A stretch of 64,000 bases of DNA from Geodermatophilaceae bacterium URHB0062. GTDB lineage: Bacteria > Actinomycetota > Actinomycetes > Mycobacteriales > Geodermatophilaceae. The position numbers and the translations under genes are program-made. The first letter of the stretch is position 1. Each line of letters begins with the position of its first letter. The stretch lies in NCBI GenBank assembly GCA_000620185.1, contig JHVO01000009.1:124001-188000 (forward strand). The letters run 5' to 3'. The notes below the pieces were generated by a model. It was not told where the DNA came from, ran no database searches, and worked only from the letters and a program-made list of their open reading frames with translations. Positions 34,336-42,752 of this stretch are shown piece by piece.

Positions 34336-34353
34336 TAGTTGATGGCTCAACTA
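34336..34353. promoter_or_regulatory. MarR-type palindromic operator
   Basis: TAGTTGA and TCAACTA form perfect 7-bp arms around TGGC, between the divergent yceI and marR genes. A weaker related site (TAATTGA...TTGA) lies at about 34301-34315. For marR, a TTGATG -35 (34339-34344) and TACGAT -10 (34363-34368, 18-base spacer) place the palindrome over the -35 and spacer. Transcription would start at or near the marR ATG. Confidence 0.65.
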
Positions 34354-34374
34354 TTCCGCTAGTACGATGGAGAC

Positions 34375-34884
34375 ATGACATCGCAGGTGTGGGCTGCCTC
34401 ACAGCCCGGCGACGAGTTGCCGGCCGCCGCTGAACCGCGATGGCTGAGCGAGGACGAGCAGAAGGCCTGGCGCGCCTGGCTGTACAGCACCCAGCTGCTC
34501 CAGGACCGCCTCGACCGCGACCTCACCCACGAGACGGGCATCTCGCACGCGTACTACGAGATCCTCGTCGCCCTGTCCGAGACGCCCGAACGCATGATGC
34601 GGATGAGCGAGCTGGCCGACCGGTGCCTGTCGTCGCGCAGCCGGCTCTCGCACGCGGTCTCCCGGCTCGAGGAGCGCGGCTGGGTGCGGCGGCAGGTGTG
34701 CGCCTCCGACGGCCGGGGGCAGCTCGCCGTCCTCACCGACGAGGGGTTCGCCGCCCTGGAGGCGGCTGCTCCGGTGCACGTCGAGTCGGTGCGGACACAC
34801 CTGTTCGACCAGCTCTCCCCCGCCCAGGTCACCGCGATGCGCGACCTCGGCGAGACGCTGCTCCGCCACCTCGACCCCTCCTGA
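34375..34884 (+). CDS. MarR-family transcriptional regulator
   Basis: A 169-residue winged-helix regulator. MRMSELADRCLSSRSRLSHAVSRLEERG is the HTH (LSSRSRLSHAVSRLEE the recognition part), and the wing is RRQVCASDGRGQLAVLTDEG with the family DxR motif as SDGRG. Dimerisation helices lie at both ends. It probably represses yceI and itself through the palindrome at 34336-34353. The -10-like TACGAT 6 bases before the ATG points to leaderless mRNA. Ligand unknown. Confidence 0.93.
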   Translation: MTSQVWAASQPGDELPAAAEPRWLSEDEQKAWRAWLYSTQLLQDRLDRDLTHETGISHAYYEILVALSETPERMMRMSELADRCLSSRSRLSHAVSRLEERGWVRRQVCASDGRGQLAVLTDEGFAALEAAAPVHVESVRTHLFDQLSPAQVTAMRDLGETLLRHLDPS

Positions 34885-34885
34885 G

Positions 34886-35560
34886 TCAGGAGTCGACGGC
34901 GACCAGGCCGGCGCGGAAGGCGACGATCACGGCCTGGACCCGGTCGCGGACCCCGAGCTTCGTGAGGACGCGGGCGACGTGGGTCTTCACCGTCGCCTCG
35001 CCGATGAACAGCCGTTGCGCGATCTCGGCGTTGGACAGGCCCTCCGCCAGCAGAGTCAGGACCTCGACCTCGCGGGAGGTGAGCTCGGCCAGCCCTGGCG
35101 GCGCCGCGACGTGACCGGTTCCAGCGGACGGCCGGCGGGTGAACGCCGTGATCAACCGGCGGGTGACCGAGGGCGCCAGCAGCGCCTCCCCCGCTGCCGC
35201 CACACGGATCGCCTGCGCCAGTTGGTCGGCCGGCACGTCCTTGAGCAGGAACCCACTGGCCCCGGCGCGCAATGCCTCGTAGACGTGCTCGTCGACGTCG
35301 AACGTGGTCAGGACGACGACCTTGCAGTCGGCCGGCTCGGGGCCCACGAGGAGCTGCCTCGTGGCGGCCAGGCCGTCCATGCCGGGCATCCGGATGTCCA
35401 TGAGGACCACGTCGGGACGGAACCGGTGCACGGCGGTGACGGCGGAGGCCCCGTCACTCGCCGTGCCGACGACCGTCAGGTCGGGCTCGGACTCCAAGAT
35501 CAGCCGGAGGCCGGTGCGAACGAGTTCCTCGTCGTCGACGATCAGGACGCGGACGGTCAT
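34886..35560 (-). CDS. NarL/LuxR-family response regulator
   Basis: A 224-residue regulator. The receiver domain (1-120) has Asp9/Asp10, phosphoacceptor Asp55 in VVLMDIRMPG, and Lys in GFLLKDVPA. The LuxR HTH (about 155-215) has LTSREVEVLTLLAEGLSNAEI and a recognition helix GEATVKTHVARVL. The ATG overlaps the stop of the sensor kinase gene (ATGA), so it pairs with that kinase. It shares a stop-to-stop junction with marR. Target genes unknown. Confidence 0.95.
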   Translation of the reverse strand: MTVRVLIVDDEELVRTGLRLILESEPDLTVVGTASDGASAVTAVHRFRPDVVLMDIRMPGMDGLAATRQLLVGPEPADCKVVVLTTFDVDEHVYEALRAGASGFLLKDVPADQLAQAIRVAAAGEALLAPSVTRRLITAFTRRPSAGTGHVAAPPGLAELTSREVEVLTLLAEGLSNAEIAQRLFIGEATVKTHVARVLTKLGVRDRVQAVIVAFRAGLVAVDS

Positions 35561-36768
35561 GTCGCCGTCCCGTCCACGGTGAGCCGGGCGTGCACCCGGT
35601 AGCCACCGCCGGGTAGCCGGCCGGTCTCCACGGAACCGCCGTAGAGGGCGGCGCGCTCCCGCATCCCGACCAGGCCGTGGCCTCGGCCCGGAGTCCCCGC
35701 GGTACGACCGTCGTCGCAGACCTCGATGTCGACGAACCCGCCGGCGGTCCGTACGGCCACCCGACCGTGGGTCGCGCCGGCGTGCTTGAGCACGTTGGTC
35801 AGGGCCTCTTGGACGATGCGGTACGCGGCGAGGTCCACGCCGGGCGGCAGAGCCGAGACGTCGCCCGCCACCGTTACCTCGACGGGCACACCGGCCGCCC
35901 GGACCCGGCCCACGAGCTCGTCGAGACCGCGCAGGCTCGGCTGCGGGGCCACCGAGCCGGTCGCCGGGCTGGTCAGCAGGCCCAGCAACCGGCGCATCTC
36001 GGCGAGCCCCTGCCGCCCCGAGGTCTCGATGGCCGACAGCGCGCTGCGGGCCGCCTCCGGGTCGGTGCCGACGGCGCGCTGGCCGGCCTGCGCCTGGATG
36101 ACGATCACCCCCATGCTGTGCGCGACGAGGTCGTGCAGCTCCCGGGCGATGCGGGCGCGCTCATCGGCGACCGCGCGGGTGGCGAGCTCGGTGCTCTTCC
36201 GCTCGGCGACCTCGGCGCGGACCTCGAGTGCGCGAGTCTCTCGCTGGCGCGTGCGCATCCACCGACCCAGCCCGAAGATGCCGGCCAGCACGAACCAGGG
36301 GACGACGACCGTGTCCACCGGATCGCCCGCGAGGAGCTTGGGGACGTCGCCGACGACCACGACCACGGCCGTCGCCGCTGCCCCGATGACCGCATCGCGG
36401 CGCTCGGCGTGGGCGCCGACGGCGTAGACCGCCAGCACGACGGCGAACCACGGCTGGAAGCCCTGGCCACCGAGCTGGTACTCCACGGAGGCCGCGCCGA
36501 GAGCGAGCAGCAGGACGAGCAGCGGGTGGGATCGACGGACGAACAGCGGCAGGGTCACCGTCGCGAGCAGGAGCGCGTGCACCGGCCGGTGTTCGGTCAT
36601 CGGGCCGCTCGCCGCCGTCCACACCTGCACCTGCGCCGAGAGGACCAGCACCGTGACCACGACAGCGTCGGCGATCCGCGCGGCTCGGGCCCAGACCATG
36701 GCGAAACCGTAGTTCCGTTGAGGCGAGGGCGGGTCCCCCGCGCGAAGGAGGTCCAGCTGCGCAGTCAT
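35557..36768 (-). CDS. HisKA_3 sensor histidine kinase
   Basis: A 403-residue kinase. Five or so transmembrane helices (about 30-170) come first, then HisKA_3 with phosphoacceptor His212 in ARELHDLVAHSMG and an HATPase domain with QEALTNVLKHAGATHG (N box) and GHGLVGMRERA (G box). It is intact, in contrast to the second kinase in this window. It is coupled by ATGA to its response regulator. The start at 36768 is the first ATG; a second at 36699 is possible. Confidence 0.92.
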   Translation of the reverse strand: MTAQLDLLRAGDPPSPQRNYGFAMVWARAARIADAVVVTVLVLSAQVQVWTAASGPMTEHRPVHALLLATVTLPLFVRRSHPLLVLLLALGAASVEYQLGGQGFQPWFAVVLAVYAVGAHAERRDAVIGAAATAVVVVVGDVPKLLAGDPVDTVVVPWFVLAGIFGLGRWMRTRQRETRALEVRAEVAERKSTELATRAVADERARIARELHDLVAHSMGVIVIQAQAGQRAVGTDPEAARSALSAIETSGRQGLAEMRRLLGLLTSPATGSVAPQPSLRGLDELVGRVRAAGVPVEVTVAGDVSALPPGVDLAAYRIVQEALTNVLKHAGATHGRVAVRTAGGFVDIEVCDDGRTAGTPGRGHGLVGMRERAALYGGSVETGRLPGGGYRVHARLTVDGTAT

Positions 36769-36881
36769 CCGTTCGGCGGACCGCGGAAATCGCCCCTCCG
36801 GCAGACGACGGCGGGGCCGTCGGCGATCACGCTCCCCTCACCCGACTCCACCAGGAGTCCACGGACCGAGGAGGTCCTCCC

Positions 36882-37466
36882 ATGACCGAGCCCATCGCCG
36901 TCGATCGCCGTACCGGAGCCGCCGCGGCGATCGCCGGCGTGCTCTTGTTCGCCTCTGTCGCCGCAGAACTGGTCTGGTCCGGGCAGAGACCGGACGGCAC
37001 GGTGACCAGCACCTCCGGTCTCGTGCTCGAGGTCTGCGCCTGGACGGCCGGCGCCGCTGCACTGACCGCGGCGCTGCTCGGGATGCGGCCGGTCGCTGTC
37101 TCCCGCGCCGGCGCCGCCGGACGCCGGATCAGCGTGGTCGGTGCTGGGCTGCTCACGGTGTTCGGGGTGGTGGTCCTCATGACGGCCCTCGCCTCGGGCG
37201 TGCCATGGGAGACCTCGTTCCTGTTGTTCGGTGTCGGTTTCCTGCTGCTGGCGGGCGGTGCGGTACCACTCGCGCTGGGTCTTCGGCGGTCGGGTGCCCT
37301 GGGCAGCTGGTGGATCGCCGTGCTCGTGGCGGGCGCCGGTGCCGTCGTGGCGCTGCTCGCCTCCGCCGACCCGTGGCACGACCTCGGATTGTTCGTCTTC
37401 GATGCAGCCTGGTTCGCGCTCGGCCTGCGCATGCTGGCCGCAGAGCGGGCATCCGTTCCGGCCTGA
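36882..37466 (+). CDS. Multi-pass membrane protein, unknown function
   Basis: A 194-residue protein with six hydrophobic segments, beginning after the short polar MTEPIAVDRRTG. Good ribosome binding site GAGGAGG before the ATG. No family can be named with confidence; the length and helix count are like DUF998-type proteins. It is divergent from the histidine kinase operon across 113 bases, so it may be a target of that two-component system. A strong hairpin follows the stop. Confidence 0.75.
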   Translation: MTEPIAVDRRTGAAAAIAGVLLFASVAAELVWSGQRPDGTVTSTSGLVLEVCAWTAGAAALTAALLGMRPVAVSRAGAAGRRISVVGAGLLTVFGVVVLMTALASGVPWETSFLLFGVGFLLLAGGAVPLALGLRRSGALGSWWIAVLVAGAGAVVALLASADPWHDLGLFVFDAAWFALGLRMLAAERASVPA

Positions 37467-37476
37467 CGCACGGGGT

Positions 37477-37507
37477 CCGCTCGAGCGCGATACCCGCGCT
37501 CGAGCGG
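37477..37507 (+). terminator. Perfect 13-bp hairpin terminator
   Basis: CCGCTCGAGCGCG pairs with CGCGCTCGAGCGG around ATACC, 10 bases past the stop of the preceding membrane gene. Confidence 0.8.
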
Positions 37508-37624
37508 CCATCTGCGCGGGCGGAACTTCCCGGTCAGGACGTGAGCGCATTCCCTGCCGCCCGGGAGTGCCCAGGCCGCACCGTCGTCGTCGACAACGAC
37601 ATCTCCTCTGAAAGGGCTGACCCC

Positions 37625-38263
37625 ATGTCGACGACCATCGCCTCTTCTCGAGCCGGCACCGCAGCATTGACCGGCGGAGTCCTCTGGGCACTCATGCCAG
37701 CCGTCTTCACCGCGGCTCACCTCGATGACACCCAGCGCGGAACGCTGTCGTTCGCCGCGGTGGCCATCGCGTACTGGGCGCTCGGCGTCGCGCCCTTGCT
37801 GCTGCTCCTCGTCGGCCTGTCCGGGCTGCGCCGAGCGCTCGGTGCCGCCGCCGGGCGAACCGGCGCCGTCGGCATCGTCGTGTCGGGCCTGGGTCTGCTC
37901 GCCATGTTCCTGGGCAACGGCACAGAGATGGCGACGATCACCGTCAACGGCACCGAGAGCGACCTGGGCCATTCGGTGTTCCTGATCGGATTCCTCGTGC
38001 TCGTCGTCGGCTCGCTGCTGCTCGGGATCGCACTGCTCCGGAGCCGGCGCGACTCGCTTTCCCGCTGGGCCGGCGTGCTGCTGGTCGCGATGCTGCCCCT
38101 CGGTTTCGGTCTCGCGGCGCTCGGGGGAATCGTCTCGCCCGGCACGGACGCCGGCTTCTGGGCCGCCATCGCCGTCCCTACCGGGATCGCCTGGGTGCTG
38201 CTCGGCGCCTCGCTCAGGTCAGACAGTCGCACGGCGGCCGCGGAGTTCGCCCCGGCGTCCTGA
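37625..38263 (+). CDS. Six-helix membrane protein, unknown function
   Basis: A 212-residue hydrophobic protein with six predicted helices and a short extracytoplasmic loop GNGTEMATITVNGTESDLGH between the third and fourth. No named family. It sits between two two-component systems with its own hairpins on both sides (37477-37507 and 38274-38305), so it is a single transcription unit. ATG at 37625 follows AAAGGGCTGACCCC, a moderate ribosome binding site. Confidence 0.78.
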   Translation: MSTTIASSRAGTAALTGGVLWALMPAVFTAAHLDDTQRGTLSFAAVAIAYWALGVAPLLLLLVGLSGLRRALGAAAGRTGAVGIVVSGLGLLAMFLGNGTEMATITVNGTESDLGHSVFLIGFLVLVVGSLLLGIALLRSRRDSLSRWAGVLLVAMLPLGFGLAALGGIVSPGTDAGFWAAIAVPTGIAWVLLGASLRSDSRTAAAEFAPAS

Positions 38264-38273
38264 CCTGGGGCTC

Positions 38274-38305
38274 CGGAGGGTCGCACCGTCCGGTGCGGCC
38301 CTCCG
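38274..38305 (+). terminator. 14-bp hairpin terminator
   Basis: CGGAGGGTCGCACC pairs with GGTGCGGCCCTCCG (one G-T pair) around GTCC, 10 bases past the preceding stop. Confidence 0.78.
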
Positions 38306-38362
38306 TTGACGTCGCCGTTGCGCGGCGCGCATCGTGCGCAGCAGACGGGAGGAGGTGCCCGG

Positions 38363-40428
38363 ATGACCACCGACATGACCTCCGACGTGACCGCTCCCCC
38401 GTTGCCTCCCGTCCACACCTGGGCGACGTGGATCCCGCGGGTCGTCGCCTGGTCGGTGGTCCCCCTCTACGTGGCCGGCGTTGCCGTGAACACCGTGCTG
38501 AACCGCCGCCTCGGGAACCCCCGCGAAGACCCCGTGGGGGGCATCCTGCTCGACCTCGGGTTCGGCATGTTCGCGGCGATGGGGGCCCTGCTCGTCGGCA
38601 AGCGGCCCGGCAACGCGGTGGGATGGGTGATGTCGGGAGCCGCGCTCCTCGTCGTCACCGGCTCGACCGGGGACACCTACGCCGCGTGGGTCATGACCAC
38701 CAGGGGGCGGCCCGACGCGCTCGCGGTCCTCGGCGCGTGGCTGCAGAGCTGGTACTGGCTGCTCCTGCAGTTCCTGGTCTTCGAGGTGCTGCCCCTGGTG
38801 TTCCCCGACGGACGGCTGCCGTCCCGTCGGTGGCGCGCACCTGCCGGCGTGGGAGCGCTCGGCGTCCTGGGCCTGGTGGTGCTCGGGATGCTGACCGGCA
38901 CGCTCACCGGACAGGACGTCGACTACCGCATCGACAACCCGATCGGTGTCGACGGTCTCGCCGGGGTCGAGCAGCTCCCGGTGTTCCCGCTGATGACCGC
39001 ATTGTTCCTCGTGGGCGTCGGAACCGGGGTGGCCGCCGTCGTGGTGCGGTTCCGGCGCTCACGCGGGGCGGAACGGCAGCAGATGAAGTGGTTCCTGTAC
39101 GCGGCCGCGCAACTCGCCCTGCTGCCGGTGAGCGGCCTGCTGCCACCGCTCGTGGGCGACCTGCTGTTCGCCTGGGTCGTCCTCACCCTGCCCGTGGCCA
39201 TTGCCGTCGCGGTGCTGCGCTACCGGCTCGACGGCATCGACGTCGTCATCAACCGAACTCTCGTGTACGCGCTGCTCACCACCGTGGTCGTCGGGATCTA
39301 CGTGCTGATCGTCGGCTACCTCGGGGTGGCGCTCCGGCGGGAGGACGACCCGCTGGTCTCACTGATCGCCACCGGCGTCGTCGCTGTGCTCTTCGCACCG
39401 CTGCGCGACCGGCTGCAGCGCGGCGTCGGCCGGTTGCTCTACGGCCAGCGGGCCGAGCCCTATGCCGCGCTGTCCCTCCTGGGCCAGCGGCTGGAGGGCA
39501 CCCTGGTGCCGGATGCCGTGCTGCCGACGATCGTCACGACGGTGCGCGAAGAGCTCCGATTGCCCTATGCCGCCATCACCCTCGACGGGGAGGTCGGAGC
39601 CTCCGCCGGGGAGCCGGTGCCGCGCACCGTCGACGTTCCGCTGCTCTACCAGAACCGCACCGTCGGCCAGCTCTCCCTGGGCCTGCGGGCCGGCGAGGAC
39701 GGCTTCTCGGCCGCCGACCGGCGGCTGCTGGCCGACCTGGCCCGGCAGACGGGGGTGGCGGTCTCGGTCGTGCAGCTCACCGCTGACCTGCAGCGCTCCC
39801 GCGAACGCCTGGTGGCCGCTCGTGAGGAGGAGCGGCGCCGGTTGCGCCGGGACCTGCACGACGGCCTCGGCGCCCAGCTCGCCGGGCTCACCGTCCAGAC
39901 CGGCGTGCTGCGCGGGCTGATCCCGCGCGACCCCGAGGCGGCCGACGCCCTCGCCGCCGAACTGCGCGCCGAGCTCCGTACGGCGATCGCCGACATCCGC
40001 CGGCTCGTCCACGGGCTGCGCCCTCCGGCGCTCGACGAGCTCGGGCTGGTCGGCGCGCTGCAGCGGCTGGCCGAGGGGATCGGTGCGGAGGGAAGCGGAC
40101 TGCGCATATCCGTCGACGTGCCGACAGCATTGCCACCACTGACCGCCGCGGTCGAGGTGGCCGCGTACCGGGTCGCCAGGAGGCGTTGACAAACGTCGTC
40201 CGCCACGCGGACGCCCGTGGTGCAACGGTGCGGCTGACGGTCGATCCGTGCTCGCTGGCCGTGGTGGTCCAGGACGACGGGACGGGGTTGCCGGACGAGC
40301 TGGTCGCCGGGGTGGGCCTCTCGTCGATGCGGGAACGTGCCACGGAGATGGGCGGCACCTGCTCCATCGAGCCTGCGCCCGGGGGCGGCACGCGCGTGCA
40401 CGCCGTTCTCCCGCGGGGAGAGGAGTGA
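38363..40428 (+). pseudogene. HisKA_3 sensor histidine kinase, frameshifted before the ATPase domain
   Basis: A large kinase of about 688 residues when repaired. It has membrane helices (about 18-300), a GAF-like domain (about 360-480), HisKA_3 with RDLHDGLGAQLAGL near residue 500, and the ATPase domain. The frame ends in TGA at 40187 after AAYRVARRR. One base added around 40176-40178 would give VAQEALTNVVRHADARG, the normal N box, which continues to 40428 with DDGTGLPDELV and the G box GVGLSSMRERA. As given, the product lacks the whole ATP-binding part. Either a sequence error or a real loss; the paired regulator is intact. Confidence 0.85.
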
Positions 40429-41072
40429 CGGTGCCGCCGCTCCGGGTCCTGGTCGTCGAAGATCATCCGCTCTTCCGCAAGGGCGTCGTGGCACTGCTGG
40501 ACGCGGTGCCGGATCTGTCGGTCGCGGGCGTCGCCGTCTCCGGGGAGGACGCCGTGGCGCGGGCGCCCGAGCTGCGGCCCGACGTCGTCCTCATGGACCT
40601 GCAGCTGCCCGGCATGAGCGGCATCGAGGCGACGCGCGCGATCGTCGCCGCCGAGCCGGACGTCCGGGTGCTCGTGCTGACCCTCTTCGAGGACGAGCAC
40701 TCCGTGTTCCTCGCGCTGCGGGCCGGTGCGCGCGGCTACGTGCTCAAGGACGCCGACGAGGACGAGCTGACCGACGCGATCCGTGCCGTGGCGCGGGGCG
40801 AAGCGATCTTCGGTCAGGCGGTCGCCGGGCGGGTGCTGGCCTACTTCGCCCAGCCCAAGCCGGCGCCGGACGTCTTTCCCGAGCTGACCGACCGGGAGCG
40901 GGAGGTCCTCGGCCTGATCGCCCGGGGTCATCCCAATCCGTCGATCGCCCGGACCCTCTTCCTCAGCCCCAAGACGGTTGCCAACTACGTGTCGGCGATC
41001 TTCACCAAGCTCCAGGTCGCCGATCGCGCGGAGGCGATGATCCGCGCCCGGGAGGCCGGCCTCGGATCGTGA
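40425..41072 (+). CDS. NarL/LuxR-family response regulator
   Basis: A 215-residue regulator. The receiver has Glu-Asp acidic pair near residue 12, phosphoacceptor Asp58 in VVLMDLQLPG, and Lys in GYVLKDADEDE. The LuxR HTH contains LTDREREVLGLIARG and the recognition helix SPKTVANYVSAIF. Its GTG overlaps the stop of the repaired kinase frame (GTGA), so the gene order kinase-regulator was once translationally coupled. A second GTG two codons later is possible. With a broken kinase, it may respond to another donor or be orphan. Confidence 0.94.
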   Translation: MTVPPLRVLVVEDHPLFRKGVVALLDAVPDLSVAGVAVSGEDAVARAPELRPDVVLMDLQLPGMSGIEATRAIVAAEPDVRVLVLTLFEDEHSVFLALRAGARGYVLKDADEDELTDAIRAVARGEAIFGQAVAGRVLAYFAQPKPAPDVFPELTDREREVLGLIARGHPNPSIARTLFLSPKTVANYVSAIFTKLQVADRAEAMIRAREAGLGS

Positions 41073-41157
41073 CGCGGCGGGGGCGCCTCGTCGCCCTGTC
41101 GGCATGTCGACGAGCCGGAGAATCGATCTGTCGACCCCGGCCGCCTACGCTCGCGCG

Positions 41158-41784
41158 ATGACCGTCGGGCGCACGGCACCCCGCACCCGCTCGGAGCGCA
41201 CGGCCGACAGCCGGCTGCTGATCCTCGAGGCCGCGGTCACCTGCCTGGTCGAGGACGGGTACGCCGGCGCGTCCACGCTCGCCGTCCAGGCGCGCGCGGC
41301 GGTGTCCCGCGGCCGGCTGCTGCACCACTTCCCCTCCCGGGCGGAGCTGCTCGTGGCCGCCACCGAGCACCTCGCGACGACCCGGCTGGCCGAGATCCGG
41401 CGGCGGGCCGCCGCGGAGATGTCCGGGCTGCCCCCGGGGCCCGGCCGCATCGAGCGGGCGATCGACCTCATGTGGGCCACCTTCCAGGAGCCCCCGTTCT
41501 GGGCCGCCGTCGAGCTGTGGACCGCCGCGCGCACCGACCCCGAGCTGCGGGCCGCCCTGCGGCCGGAGGAGCGGCGGCTGCGGACGGCGATCCAGGACGT
41601 GGGTGACGAGATCTGGGGCCCGGAGATCGCGGCCGCCCCGCGCTATGCCGAGCTCTGCGAGTTGCTGTTCACCAGCATGCGCGGGGTGGCGATCGTCTAC
41701 GCCTTCGAGGACCGGCCGGCCGCGACGGACCCGCACCTGACGCTGTGGAAGCGGACTGCCGCCCGCCTGCTCGAAGCGGAGTAG
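41158..41784 (+). CDS. TetR-family transcriptional regulator
   Basis: A 208-residue regulator. The N-terminal HTH (about 18-62) has ILEAAVTCLVEDGYAGAST followed by VSRGRLLHHFPSRAELL, which is the usual TetR pattern of YxxFxxKxxLL with H in place of Y. The C-terminal helical ligand domain is typical. ATG at 41158 has a TACGCT box six bases before it, so the mRNA may be leaderless. Convergent with a patatin gene; targets may include the lipase or the acyl-CoA synthetase, which is inference. Confidence 0.9.
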   Translation: MTVGRTAPRTRSERTADSRLLILEAAVTCLVEDGYAGASTLAVQARAAVSRGRLLHHFPSRAELLVAATEHLATTRLAEIRRRAAAEMSGLPPGPGRIERAIDLMWATFQEPPFWAAVELWTAARTDPELRAALRPEERRLRTAIQDVGDEIWGPEIAAAPRYAELCELLFTSMRGVAIVYAFEDRPAATDPHLTLWKRTAARLLEAE

Positions 41785-41817
41785 GAGGGGCGCACTTTCC
41801 GCGCCCTGGCACTCCGC

Positions 41818-42669
41818 TCAGGCGGTCCAGGTCTCCGCCACCCGCTCCACCACGGACGCCGCCTGCGCCCGGCCGGCCTTCGCCGAGGGCGCCCGCGCCG
41901 CCGGGTCGAGCACGTTGCGGCCGATCGCCGTCCTGCTGGCCCGGTCGGGCGAGACGACGGCGACGCGGGACACCAGGGCGGTGACCTGCGCGTCGACGCT
42001 GGCGACGGGGCCGACACCGCGGACGATCGGCGCGAGCACCACCAGGCGCTCGTAGCCGGTGGCCAGGTCGGCATTCGCGGCCGAGCGCATACCGCCGTCG
42101 ACGTAGCGGCGTCCGTCGATGGTGACCGGCGGATAGACGCCGGGCACCGCGCAGCTGGCCGCCACCGCCTGCACCAGCGGAACGCCGGAGTCGCGGTCGA
42201 ACGTGCGGAACTCGCCGGTCTCCGCGTCGACCGCGGTGGTCAGCAGCGTGCGCGCCGGCCACTCGGCGTTCACCAGCCGGGAACCGATGACGTCGATCCG
42301 CTCCTGCTCGGTCGGCGTCAGGCCGGCCTTCTCGGCAGCCAGGGCGAGCGCACCCACGCGGCGGCGGAACTCGACGTCCCGCCCGCGGCTGCGCAGCAGC
42401 GCCCAGCCGTACTGCGCGAGGTTCGAGCGCGTCATGCGGGCCACCTTCTCGTCCACCGGCGGCTCCAGCTGGCGGGCGAACAGCGCCTCGAGCTGCGCGC
42501 CGCTGGTCACCTGCGCCCCGACGACGGACCCCGCCGACGTGCCGACGACGAGGTCTGCGCCCGACAGGTCCACCCCCGCCTCCGCCAGCCCGGCCAGCAT
42601 CCCGATCTCCCACGCGATGCCGGTGATCCCACCGCCGCCGAGCACGAGGGCGGTCCGCTGGTCGCTCAT
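41818..42669 (-). CDS. Patatin-like phospholipase
   Basis: A 283-residue lipid acyl hydrolase. The oxyanion loop GGGGITGIAWEIG (about 11-23), nucleophile elbow GTSAGS with Ser at about residue 46, and catalytic Asp in DGGMRSAANAD make up the Ser-Asp dyad. No signal peptide. Cleaves fatty acids from lipids. ATG 42669 (MSDQRTALVLGGGG). It is divergent from an acyl-CoA synthetase gene across 83 bases, which could activate the fatty acid it frees. Confidence 0.92.
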   Translation of the reverse strand: MSDQRTALVLGGGGITGIAWEIGMLAGLAEAGVDLSGADLVVGTSAGSVVGAQVTSGAQLEALFARQLEPPVDEKVARMTRSNLAQYGWALLRSRGRDVEFRRRVGALALAAEKAGLTPTEQERIDVIGSRLVNAEWPARTLLTTAVDAETGEFRTFDRDSGVPLVQAVAASCAVPGVYPPVTIDGRRYVDGGMRSAANADLATGYERLVVLAPIVRGVGPVASVDAQVTALVSRVAVVSPDRASRTAIGRNVLDPAARAPSAKAGRAQAASVVERVAETWTA

Positions 42670-42752
42670 GTGACCCATCCTCACAGACACTCGACACCGT
42701 CTGTGGCGTGAGCCACGCTGGGGCTCGACCGCCCGACGACGAGAGGTTGCCC

